34,850 nucleotides of DNA from Alphaproteobacteria bacterium (GTDB lineage: Bacteria; Pseudomonadota; Alphaproteobacteria; Rhizobiales; Aestuariivirgaceae), in assembly GCA_026400595.1 (NCBI GenBank), contig JAPLOT010000081.1:1-34850 (forward strand), read 5' to 3'. Position numbers and translations under genes: made by a program. This document shows positions 7,631 to 14,994 of the stretch, piece by piece. The notes under the pieces were generated by a model, which was not told the origin of the DNA, did no database searches, and worked only from the letters and a program-made list of their open reading frames with translations. Numbering within the stretch: position 1 is the stretch's first letter; every line of letters begins with the position of its first letter.

Positions 7631-9213
7631 CGCGCCAGCGCCCGATCGGCCGCCGTGGCCGGAATCCACCACGCCCGTCCCCGGGGAGTCTCGACATACT
7701 CCGGCCACGGAAAATCGAGCGGCGGATCGTAGTCGCACCAGGGCACCGGGTCGGCTTCCTTCGCCTTGCGGTCCGCGAACTCGGCCTTGGCTTGCGCCAG
7801 GGTACCCCGATCCAGCATCAGATCGAGGATGGTGGCGGCGATGGTCTTGCCTGCCGTGGCGATGGTCGGGTCGATGCAGGCGGGAATGCCGCCCAGGGCA
7901 TTGAGCGCCCATTCGGGATAGGCAAATCCCGGCGGCGCCTTCAGCACGGCGCGCCCGACATAAAAGCGCGCCGTGGGCGCAAACCACGTCATGTCCGTGT
8001 AATCGTCGGAGGTGTAGTGCGTCTGCCAGGCGGGGATCTGGTCGCGGATGCGGCGCTCGGCCTCCTCCGGCGGGATGAGCTGGGACAGTTCATCCGCGAA
8101 GGGCGAGGGCATGGCCTCGAGGCCGAGTTCGCGCTGCAAGGCCTGGGCCTTTGCCACGGCATCGGCGCCATAACGCGGCGCGCCCGCCCTTTCGAGATTG
8201 CGAAAAGTGATCTCCGCCATGGCATGATTGGCGAGACCGGGTTTCGACTTCGACACCCAATGCTTCCGGACGGTACAATGAGCGGCCGTGGCGGCGGCCG
8301 CCGCGTTGCGGTCGAGAACGGCATGGATGTTCCGCAGCATGGCGACATCGGGCGCGCGGGCGGCAAACATGATCATCGCCATCTGGGCGGCGAGGTTGTC
8401 GGCGGTTGCCTGGCCGCTGGCGAGAATTGTCTCGTTCAATGTCCAGGTCCCGCTGTGCGGCAGCATGTGGTCGCGCATCATCTTCGACAACGTGTACATG
8501 GCAACCACTGCGTCATTCGCGCCCGGCGCGCGCGCCATGGTGTGAGCGGCGGGAATCGGCCCACCCGCAGCTCCCGATCCCTGCAGCCAGGTTTCCGGGC
8601 TCTCGCAGAGGAACTCGTAGATCGCGGCATGATAGGGGCCGCAATGCGTATCCCAGCGCGCCGTATTGCAATAGGGCATCATGTAGAAGGGATGGAAGGA
8701 CAGGATGGCGTCGAGTCCATCATAGTAACCGCGCGCCGCATGGATGGGCTTCGATCCCCTCACCTTTTCGGCCGGCTCGCCCATGAAGCGGATCGTGCCG
8801 GAAATGCCGTGCGCCTGCATCGCCGCCTTGGCGGCCAGCGCGCCAACCAGCGAGCCGATGCCCAGAGCCGAATGCGGATCGGTATGGCCGCCCGCAAAGC
8901 GCGACAGGCCCGGGCGCGGCGCACGATAGGTGTCGGCGATCTGGCAGTTGCCCGGCACGGCATCGTACTCGGCATAGGCCATTATGGTGGGGCCAGGCCC
9001 ATTGGACCAGGTGGCCGCAAAGGCCGTGGGCATGCCGCCGCTGCCCTCCTCCACATCAAATCCCTCGGCCCGCAGCTTTCCGACATACCATGCGCTCGAC
9101 CTGTATTCCCGCCACGCCGTCTCCGCGAGATCCCAGATATGCGCGTTCCATTGCGACCAGTGCGGCTGCATGGCCTCGACCCAGGCAAAGGCCGTGCGTT
9201 GCGAGTCATGCAT
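7627..9213 (-). CDS. AbgB-like M20 family amidohydrolase with altered active-site motifs
   Basis: This is a 528-residue relative of AbgB, the M20D subunit that cleaves p-aminobenzoyl-glutamate. The order is a catalytic half with AYAEYDAVPG (about 79-88), GGHTDPHSALG (about 108-118), GEPAEKVRGSKP (about 145) and the ILSFHPFY region, then a dimerisation insert, then the C-terminal catalytic half. In usual M20D enzymes the second and third motifs read GHACGH(D/N) and PAEE; here the Cys-His pair is replaced by Asp-Pro-His and the second Glu by Lys. Metal binding must differ or be lost. The ATG at 9213 has GAGG 6 bases upstream. The start overlaps the end of the MocR regulator gene by 8 bases, so the two are probably co-transcribed. 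The substrate is unknown, probably an N-acyl amino acid. Confidence 0.88.
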   Translation of the reverse strand: MHDSQRTAFAWVEAMQPHWSQWNAHIWDLAETAWREYRSSAWYVGKLRAEGFDVEEGSGGMPTAFAATWSNGPGPTIMAYAEYDAVPGNCQIADTYRAPRPGLSRFAGGHTDPHSALGIGSLVGALAAKAAMQAHGISGTIRFMGEPAEKVRGSKPIHAARGYYDGLDAILSFHPFYMMPYCNTARWDTHCGPYHAAIYEFLCESPETWLQGSGAAGGPIPAAHTMARAPGANDAVVAMYTLSKMMRDHMLPHSGTWTLNETILASGQATADNLAAQMAMIMFAARAPDVAMLRNIHAVLDRNAAAAATAAHCTVRKHWVSKSKPGLANHAMAEITFRNLERAGAPRYGADAVAKAQALQRELGLEAMPSPFADELSQLIPPEEAERRIRDQIPAWQTHYTSDDYTDMTWFAPTARFYVGRAVLKAPPGFAYPEWALNALGGIPACIDPTIATAGKTIAATILDLMLDRGTLAQAKAEFADRKAKEADPVPWCDYDPPLDFPWPEYVETPRGRAWWIPATAADRALAR

Positions 9214-10636
9214 CAAGAACCTCGATCAATTTCCTCGCCGCGCGGGCGATCTCGTCTTCGGTGAAGCCGGCAAAGCTCAAGAGAAGCCCCTGCTTGCGCT
9301 TTCGACCCGCATAATGCCCCGACAGGGACTGGCTTTCGATGCCATGCGCCAAGAGACGCGCGACAAGCCCCTCGTCGTCGGCGTGATCGTCAAGGCGCAG
9401 CAGCAGGGTCAGGCCCGCCGGCGAAGCTTCCACGTCAAAGAGCCTGCCGTCGCCGGGCTTGAGCGCGGCGATGAGGCATTCCCGCCGTGCCGCATAGATG
9501 CGGCGCATGCGGCGGATGTGGATGGCAAAGGCACCGCTCGACATGAAGCTGGCCAGCGCCGGCTGCGCCATGAGCGACGGCGGCGCGCCGTGCGACAGGC
9601 GCTCGTCGCGGAAGCGGCCAACCAGCGTCTTCGGCACCACCAGATAGCCCAGCCGGAGGATCGGCGAGAAGACCTTCGAGAAGGTGCCCGAGTAGATGAC
9701 GCTCGCCCGCTTGTCGAGACTCATCAGCGCCGGCAGGGGTCTTCCGACATAGCGGTATTCGCTGTCGTAGTCGTCCTCGATGACGATGGCACCGGCATCC
9801 GCCGCCCAGTCCAGGAGTTCGAGCCTGCGCGCCAAAGGCATGGTGACACCGGTCGGATACTGCCGTGCCGGGGTGACGAAGGCCGCCCGCGCCTGTGCCG
9901 CCCGCTCCCGCCCTGCCGACACCACCAGTCCTTCGTGGTCGACGGGAACCGGAACAACCGAAACGCCCCCCAAGGCGAAGACCCGGCGCGCGGTCGGATA
10001 GCCGGGCTCCTCGATCCAGATCCGATCGCCATCCTTCAGCACCGCGCGCGCCACGAGATCGAAGGCATCGACGCCCCCGGCCGTGACGATGACCTGTTCG
10101 GTGTCGCACGAAATCCCGCGCCACTCATAGAGGTGACGGGCGATGGCCTCCCGCAGCGGCAACCATCCGAAGGCATCATTGTGCTCGAGAAGCGTCACTG
10201 GCGGGTTGCGCCAGAAGCGTCCGAGCAACCGGCCCCAGTCATCATGGGGGAAGTTCTCCCAGTCCACCAGGCCGAAGCGGAAAGGCCGCGCCGGCTCGCG
10301 GCGCTGGCCTGCCGCCCTCGTGATCCTTGCCGGACGCGGTGCGGCAGCCGTCAGCAGCGACTCCGGCAGCTCCGCCGCCACGCGCGTGCCCGAGCCCGAA
10401 CGCGTCTCGATATAGCCCTCGCCCAGCAGCTGGCCATAGGCCTCCACGATGGTGGCGCGCGCCACTTTCAATTCGTCCGCAAGGGCCCGGGTCGACGGCA
10501 GCTTGGCCTGCGGCCTGAGCCGGCCGTCCAGCACCAGCGCCCTGATCTGCCGGGCAATCTGCGAATGCAGCGGTTCGCGGTCGTCGCGGTCGACGCCCAG
10601 CTCACTGGCCGAGGTTCCGAGAAGTGGTCTGCTCAT
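9206..10636 (-). CDS. MocR-type (GntR/aminotransferase) transcriptional regulator
   Basis: This is a 476-residue regulator in two parts. A GntR winged helix covers about residues 15-85 (EPLHSQIARQIRALVLDGRL, then LPSTRALADELKVARATIVE). A fold-type I aminotransferase domain fills the rest and should bind pyridoxal phosphate: it has VIEDDYDSEYRY (the Asp that contacts the pyridine ring) and the Schiff-base lysine in YSGTFSKVFSP. MocR proteins sense PLP or PLP adducts of amino compounds. The ATG at 10636 gives the usual short N-terminal arm. It is divergent from a pyridoxamine-oxidase-like gene, a common MocR arrangement, and the region between them holds an inverted repeat. The amidohydrolase gene overlaps its 3' end and is a likely target. 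Confidence 0.94.
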   Translation of the reverse strand: MSRPLLGTSASELGVDRDDREPLHSQIARQIRALVLDGRLRPQAKLPSTRALADELKVARATIVEAYGQLLGEGYIETRSGSGTRVAAELPESLLTAAAPRPARITRAAGQRREPARPFRFGLVDWENFPHDDWGRLLGRFWRNPPVTLLEHNDAFGWLPLREAIARHLYEWRGISCDTEQVIVTAGGVDAFDLVARAVLKDGDRIWIEEPGYPTARRVFALGGVSVVPVPVDHEGLVVSAGRERAAQARAAFVTPARQYPTGVTMPLARRLELLDWAADAGAIVIEDDYDSEYRYVGRPLPALMSLDKRASVIYSGTFSKVFSPILRLGYLVVPKTLVGRFRDERLSHGAPPSLMAQPALASFMSSGAFAIHIRRMRRIYAARRECLIAALKPGDGRLFDVEASPAGLTLLLRLDDHADDEGLVARLLAHGIESQSLSGHYAGRKRKQGLLLSFAGFTEDEIARAARKLIEVLDA

Positions 10637-10647
10637 AAGCGTCAAAC

Positions 10648-10669
10648 ATGGTCCTTTCATCCGGACCAT
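10648..10669. promoter_or_regulatory. Inverted repeat, candidate MocR operator
   Basis: ATGGTCC (10648-10654) and GGACCAT (10663-10669) form a perfect 7-base inverted repeat with an 8-base spacer, in the 71-base gap between the MocR and oxidase genes. A third half-site-like TGGTCT lies at 10625-10630, just inside the regulator gene. Position and symmetry fit an autoregulatory operator; binding itself is inferred. Confidence 0.5.
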
Positions 10670-10707
10670 ATCGCAGCCTAAGAGGGATCGCAAACAGGAG
10701 ACCACAA

Positions 10708-11355
10708 ATGGCTGCTGCCCCCAGCGAACGAACGCGCGTGAAGCGGCTGAACAAGCGCGCGAAGTATGATGCAGAGACAGTGCATGGCATTCTTGATGCC
10801 ATGCCAGTCTGCAGCGTTGGCTATGTCTTCAAGGGCGCGCCCTTCGTGACCACCACGCTGCAGTGGCGCGAGGGCGATCACATCTTCTGGCACGGTTCGG
10901 CCGCCAGCCGCATGCTGGAGGCCTGCGAGAATGCCGAGGTCTGCGTCAGCGTCAGCATCATCGACGGCTTCGTGATGGCGCGCTCGGCCTTCAATCATTC
11001 CTGCAACTACCGCTCGGTCATGGTCTTCGGAACCGCCCGCAAGATCACCGACCCCGCCGAGAAGGAGCTGCGGTTGCGCAATTTCACCGAGCAGCTCTGG
11101 CCCGGCAGGTGGGACATGCTGCGCCCTGTCACGGCCAAGGAAATCAAGGCGACGACGGTGCTCACCCTTGCCCTGGACGAATCCTCGGCCAAGGTCCGCA
11201 ACGGACCTCCAGGCGACGACGAGGAGGACTATGCCCTTCCCATCTGGGCCGGCGTCATTCCGGTCAGGACCCAGATCCTTCCGTCGACGGACGATCCGCG
11301 CCTGATCCCGGGCCTCACCCCTCCGCCGCATATCGGCAGCTTCAAGTTCGGCTAG
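10708..11355 (+). CDS. Pyridoxamine 5'-phosphate oxidase-fold flavoprotein (PF12900-like)
   Basis: This is a 215-residue protein of the split-barrel flavin-binding superfamily. The ATG at 10708 has AGGAG 7 bases upstream. Near the start is the family's LNKRAKYDAETVHGILD, followed by the barrel strands (VGYVFKGAPFVTTTLQW, DHIFWHGSAASRMLEA) and the YRSVMVFGTARKI strand. Members bind FMN, F420 or haem, and some are nitroimidazole reductases; this branch (pyridoxamine 5'-phosphate oxidase family, Pyridox_ox_2) is commonly encoded beside MocR regulators. True PNP oxidase activity is not implied. The pairing suggests a role in vitamin B6 or amino-compound metabolism under the divergent regulator. 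Its TAG stop shares a CTAG with the convergent ion channel gene. Confidence 0.82.
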   Translation: MAAAPSERTRVKRLNKRAKYDAETVHGILDAMPVCSVGYVFKGAPFVTTTLQWREGDHIFWHGSAASRMLEACENAEVCVSVSIIDGFVMARSAFNHSCNYRSVMVFGTARKITDPAEKELRLRNFTEQLWPGRWDMLRPVTAKEIKATTVLTLALDESSAKVRNGPPGDDEEDYALPIWAGVIPVRTQILPSTDDPRLIPGLTPPPHIGSFKFG

Positions 11356-11762
11356 GCTGTGCGCCGCATCAGCTCGACCATATAGGCCGTCGACCAACCG
11401 AACATGAGAAAGCCGTTGGCTGTCGTGAGGCCAGACAGCAAGCGCCAGTCCGGCCCGAGCGTGATGTCGCCAAAACCGGCCGTGGTGAAGGACACCAGCG
11501 CGAAGTAGACGGCAGGTTCGAGCGTGTCGAAGGCGCCGACCGCGAGGAACGTGACGGCCCAGGCCATGACATTGATCAACTGCACCCCAAGGATGAACAG
11601 CACCGTCGTGATGATCACGCCGGTATTGGCATAACGCCGCAGGTAGCGGCGCTCGAATTTGATCATCGCCTCAAGTCGCCGGTTAAGGTAGGCCAGCATC
11701 TCGGCCTGGAAGGCGACCGTTATGGCGATCACGAGCATGCCGATCAGGATCTGCACGATCAC
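11352..11762 (-). CDS. Small potassium-channel-like protein (Ion_trans_2 pore domain)
   Basis: This is a membrane protein of 136 residues. Hydrophobic segments lie at about 2-25 and 48-76, then a pore helix and selectivity filter SFTTAGFGDITL (91-102), then a last segment at about 105-128. The TxxGFGD filter is a variant of the potassium-channel TVGYGD. A basic linker (RRLEAMIKFERRYLRRY) separates the first two segments; there is no RCK or cyclic-nucleotide domain, so gating is unknown. I chose the GTG at 11762 because it overlaps the stop of the preceding gene as GTGA and has GGAGG 10 bases upstream, a translational-coupling arrangement. It is the last gene of the minus-strand peptidase operon. 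Confidence 0.82.
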   Translation of the reverse strand: MIVQILIGMLVIAITVAFQAEMLAYLNRRLEAMIKFERRYLRRYANTGVIITTVLFILGVQLINVMAWAVTFLAVGAFDTLEPAVYFALVSFTTAGFGDITLGPDWRLLSGLTTANGFLMFGWSTAYMVELMRRTA

Positions 11763-12118
11763 GTGTCGGAAACCTCCACGCGGAGGATCTGCCCCTGGGC
11801 GTTGAGCGTCACATGCTCGACGCCGGCGCGCCGGAAGGCCTTGCCGCTCGATCGCGACGTCGCAGCAAGCCGCCAGACGCTGCGCACAGCGTGCGGCGCG
11901 ATCAGCTCCATCGAGTCGTCGATGGAGTGCTGGTCGGGATATTCGGCAAAGTAGGCCGACATCGACTGCAGGATGGCTTCGCGTCCGGTGAGCACGCCAA
12001 TGGCGGGCGAGTGATAGGTGGCATCGGGCGCGATCAAGGGTTTCACCAGATTCACGTCGAATGCGTTCAGCGCCTCGTGGTATCGCCTGACGATGGCCAG
12101 CGCGTCGACCGCATTCAC
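11759..12118 (-). CDS. NTF2/SnoaL-like small protein
   Basis: This is a 119-residue protein with the cone-like alpha+beta fold pattern of the SnoaL/NTF2 superfamily: a first helix VRRYHEALNAFDVNLVKPLI, then APDATYHSPAIGVLTGREAI, then a helix around MSAYFAEYP, and C-terminal strands (VWRLAATSR, VEHVTLNAQGQILRVEVSD). Members include hydroxynitrile- or steroid-type isomerases and many small-molecule-binding proteins; there is no clear catalytic signature, so the role is open. The start is a GTG overlapping the stop of the upstream dipeptidase gene as GTGA, and its own stop is overlapped in the same way by the channel gene. Co-translation with both neighbours is therefore likely. Confidence 0.8.
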   Translation of the reverse strand: MNAVDALAIVRRYHEALNAFDVNLVKPLIAPDATYHSPAIGVLTGREAILQSMSAYFAEYPDQHSIDDSMELIAPHAVRSVWRLAATSRSSGKAFRRAGVEHVTLNAQGQILRVEVSDT

Positions 12119-13512
12119 GATGCCAGGCCGCCGATGATGCGGATCCAGCTGCGGATGCCCCGCTGGAAGCTTGCAAGATTGTATTTCTCGTTGGGACTGT
12201 GGATCGCGTCGTCGTTCAGGCCGAAGCCGACAAGCACGCTGTCCATGCCGAGGATGTCCTTGAAGGAACGGCAGATCGGAATCGAACCACCCGATCCCAT
12301 CAGCACAGCATCGCGCTTGAACTCAGCCTTGAGCGCCGCCGCCGATTTCGAGATCCAGGGATTGTTCTCCGGGATCTCGGTGGCCGGACTGCCGCCGCCG
12401 CGCCCGGAGAACGTGACCTTGCAGTCCTTCGGGATACGCGCCTTCACAAACGCCTGGAAGGCCTTCAACACCTTCTCCGGGTCCTGCTTGCCGACCAGCC
12501 GGAAGGTGAACTTGGCATGGGCCTGCGACGGCAGGACCGTCTTGGTGCCGGCGCCGGTATAGCCGCCCCAGACGCCGTTCACCTCTGCCGTGGGCCGCGC
12601 CCAGATCTGCTCAAGCACGCTCTTGCCCTTCTCGCCCGCCGGAACCGTGAGGCCGACCTCCTTCAGAAACTTCGCGTCCGAGAACTTCAGGGCCTTCCAC
12701 TGCTTCTTCGTGGCGGCAGGCAGCGGCGACACGCCATCATAGAAGCCGGGAATGGTGATCTTGCCCGTCTTGTCATGCAGGGCTGCGATCACCTTGCTCA
12801 GGACGCGGATGGGATTCATCGCGGGTCCGCCATACATGCCGGAATGCAGATCGATGCGCGGCCCGGTGATGGTGACCTCCTCATGCACTAGCCCGCGCAG
12901 GCGCGTGGTGATGGCTGGCGTCTTCGCATCCCACATGTTGGTATCGCAGACGAAGGCCACGGCGCAGGACAGTTCCTTCCTGTTGGCCTTCAGGAAGGGC
13001 ACGAGCGACGGCGAACCCGATTCTTCCTCGCCTTCGATGAGGAAGGTCGCCTTGATCGGCAGCGAGCCGGTCGCCGTGATCCATGCGCGCGCCGCCTCGA
13101 CAAAGGTCATGAACTGTCCCTTGTCGTCAGCAGTGCCGCGGCCATAGAGGCGTTCGATGCCATCCGCATCCTTGCGGCGCTGCGGCGCGAAGGGCGGGGT
13201 CTTCCACAGCTCCAGCGGATCCGCAGGCTGTACATCATAGTGCCCATAGAACAGGACATGCGGCGTCTTCGCATTCGCATCCTTGGGCGTGTAATGCTCC
13301 ACGACCATCGGGCGCCCAGGTGTCGGCCTGGCCTTCGCATCGAAACCCATGGACGAAAGGTCGGCGACGATGGCCGCTGCCGCCCTGTCGCAGTCGGCGG
13401 CGTGGGCCGGATCGGTCGAGATCGAGGGAATCCGGCAGAGCGTGAAAAGCCTTTCGAGGCTCTGGTCGAAGTCCTTCTCTGCGGCGGAGAGAATGGGGGC
13501 AAGGTCGGTCAT
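12115..13512 (-). CDS. M20 family dipeptidase (second of a tandem pair)
   Basis: This is a cytoplasmic di-zinc exopeptidase of the M20 ArgE/DapE/CPG2 family, 465 residues and full length. The ligand and catalytic motifs are all present: LFYGHYDVQPADPLELW (His and Asp), YGRGTADDKGQ (bridging Asp), LIEGEEESGS (catalytic and ligand Glu), AFVCDTNMW (Asp) and the C-terminal IHSPNEKYNL (His). A dimerisation domain lies between, at about residues 190-345. The ATG at 13512 has GAGG 8 bases upstream. The gene starts 10 bases after the stop of its paralogue; the two share motif spacing throughout and probably arose by duplication. Preferred peptides cannot be read from the sequence. Confidence 0.93.
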   Translation of the reverse strand: MTDLAPILSAAEKDFDQSLERLFTLCRIPSISTDPAHAADCDRAAAAIVADLSSMGFDAKARPTPGRPMVVEHYTPKDANAKTPHVLFYGHYDVQPADPLELWKTPPFAPQRRKDADGIERLYGRGTADDKGQFMTFVEAARAWITATGSLPIKATFLIEGEEESGSPSLVPFLKANRKELSCAVAFVCDTNMWDAKTPAITTRLRGLVHEEVTITGPRIDLHSGMYGGPAMNPIRVLSKVIAALHDKTGKITIPGFYDGVSPLPAATKKQWKALKFSDAKFLKEVGLTVPAGEKGKSVLEQIWARPTAEVNGVWGGYTGAGTKTVLPSQAHAKFTFRLVGKQDPEKVLKAFQAFVKARIPKDCKVTFSGRGGGSPATEIPENNPWISKSAAALKAEFKRDAVLMGSGGSIPICRSFKDILGMDSVLVGFGLNDDAIHSPNEKYNLASFQRGIRSWIRIIGGLAS

Positions 13513-13522
13513 GGATCGTTCC

Positions 13523-14950
13523 TCACGCAAATTCGGAGATGATGCGGGCCCAGCTGCGGATGCCCTTGTGATAGCATTCGACGTCGTATTTCTCGTTGGG
13601 ACTGTGAACGCTATCGGCATCGCGCGCGAAGCCCACCAGCAGGCTGTCGATTCCCAAGTGAGTCTTGAAGGACTCGACCACGGGGATCGATGCGCCGCAG
13701 CCGATCAGCGCGGCGGGCCTCCCCCATTCGTCCTCCAGGGCCTTCCGCGCGGCAATGACCCACGGCGTGTCAGCCGCAATCGAGATGCCGGTGCTGTCGC
13801 CGTGACCGCCAGAGAACCTCGCCTTGCAATCCTTCGGCAGGCGGGCCTTCACGAAGTCCCGGAACGCCTTGTGGATCTTGCGTGGGTTCTGACCTTCCAC
13901 GAGGCGGAAGGTGAGTTTGGCGGTGGCTTCCGCCGGCAAGACGGTCTTGGAGCCAGCGCCGCGATAGCCGCCGAAGATGCCGTTGAACTCGGCGGTCGGG
14001 CGGGCCCACATCTGTTCGAGCGGCGTGAACGCCGTCTCGCCAGCAGGCTGCGACAGGCCGACATCGCCGAGATACTTCTTTGCCGAAAATCGCAGCTTCG
14101 ACCATTCCCGCCGGCGCTCGGCCGAGGGGGGCTTTACACCGTCGTAGAAGCCGGGAATGGTCACACGGCCCCGAGAGTCGTGCATATCGGCCAGGATGCG
14201 GCTTAGTACCTTGATCGGATTGACGGCCGGGCCGCCATAGTATCCGGAGTGGAGGTCGATCTTCGGCCCGGTGACGATCACCTCGTCATCGATGCAGCCG
14301 CGCAGCCGCGTGATGATGGCCGGGGTTTCGTCCATCCAGAGTTCGGTATCGCAGATGAAGGCGGCATCCGCCTTGAACTCGCGCGCATTGAGGGCCAGGA
14401 AGCGGTCAATGTGGGTGGAATCCCCCTCCTCGTCGCCCTCGAGCATGATCGTCAGCCGGAAGGGCAAGGAGCCCACCTGCGAGAGCCATGCCCGGCTGGC
14501 TTCGAGAAAGGTCATCAACTGGCCCTTGTCGTCGCTGGCCCCCCTGGCAAAGATGCGATCCTTGCCATCCTTTCCCCTGCGGATCTGCGGGGAGAAGGGC
14601 GGGCTGTCCCACAGCTGCAGCGGATCGGCGGGCTGTACGTCATAATGACCATAGAAGAGGATATGGGGTGGCCGCGGCGAGGCGGCCGGCGGGTCAAGTT
14701 TTCCGATCACGACCGGCTGGCCGGTGGTCTCCCGGATCGAGGCCTCGAAACCCATGGCGGCGAGGGTTCCTTCCAGCCAGCGGGCGGCATCACGGCACGA
14801 CCCGTGGTATTGCGGATCGGTACCGACGGAGGGAAAGCGGAGAAATTCGAACAGGCGGTCAAGGCTGAAAGTAAATTGTTGATCAATTTGCGCGAGAACA
14901 GGTTCAAGATGGGACAAGACAACACCATGGGGCCGGAAAACCGGAATCAT
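13523..14950 (-). CDS. M20 family dipeptidase (first of a tandem pair)
   Basis: This is a paralogue of the next gene in the operon, about 475 residues, with the M20 metal set intact: LFYGHYDVQPADPLQLW, FARGASDDKGQ, MLEGDEEGDS, AFICDTELWMDETPA and VHSPNEKYDV. The second motif reads EGDEEGDS rather than EGEEESGS, but the catalytic Glu pair is kept. The ATG at 14950 has GTGAGA about 8 bases upstream; an ATG at 14971 without any ribosome binding site is the alternative. Comparison with the paralogue suggests that the conserved domain begins only around LEPVLAQIDQQ, so a still later start is possible. It is the first gene of a minus-strand operon and divergent from an SLC13-type carrier, which may supply or clear its substrates or products (inference). 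Confidence 0.92.
   Translation of the reverse strand: MIPVFRPHGVVLSHLEPVLAQIDQQFTFSLDRLFEFLRFPSVGTDPQYHGSCRDAARWLEGTLAAMGFEASIRETTGQPVVIGKLDPPAASPRPPHILFYGHYDVQPADPLQLWDSPPFSPQIRRGKDGKDRIFARGASDDKGQLMTFLEASRAWLSQVGSLPFRLTIMLEGDEEGDSTHIDRFLALNAREFKADAAFICDTELWMDETPAIITRLRGCIDDEVIVTGPKIDLHSGYYGGPAVNPIKVLSRILADMHDSRGRVTIPGFYDGVKPPSAERRREWSKLRFSAKKYLGDVGLSQPAGETAFTPLEQMWARPTAEFNGIFGGYRGAGSKTVLPAEATAKLTFRLVEGQNPRKIHKAFRDFVKARLPKDCKARFSGGHGDSTGISIAADTPWVIAARKALEDEWGRPAALIGCGASIPVVESFKTHLGIDSLLVGFARDADSVHSPNEKYDVECYHKGIRSWARIISEFA
14873..14889. promoter_or_regulatory. Inverted repeat near the divergent peptidase/carrier starts
   Basis: AAATTG (14873-14878) and CAATTT (14884-14889) form a perfect 6-base inverted repeat with a 5-base spacer, and the inner part also contains the palindrome TTGATCAA. 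The stretch is far more AT-rich than its surroundings. It lies inside the N-terminal coding part of the first dipeptidase gene, about 105 bases before the carrier start, where an operator for the carrier gene could sit. No binding protein is identified. Confidence 0.3.
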
Positions 14951-14994
14951 AGGCACTGTCTCACGGCGCATGCCCGTGGAGCAAGGGTCAGGTC

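Noticed and set aside
7792..10681. Two very long plus-strand open frames (7792-9264 and 8984-10681) opposite the amidohydrolase and MocR genes
   Set aside because: Both are shadows of well-supported minus-strand genes, rich in Arg/His/Gly without domain patterns, and overlap each other.
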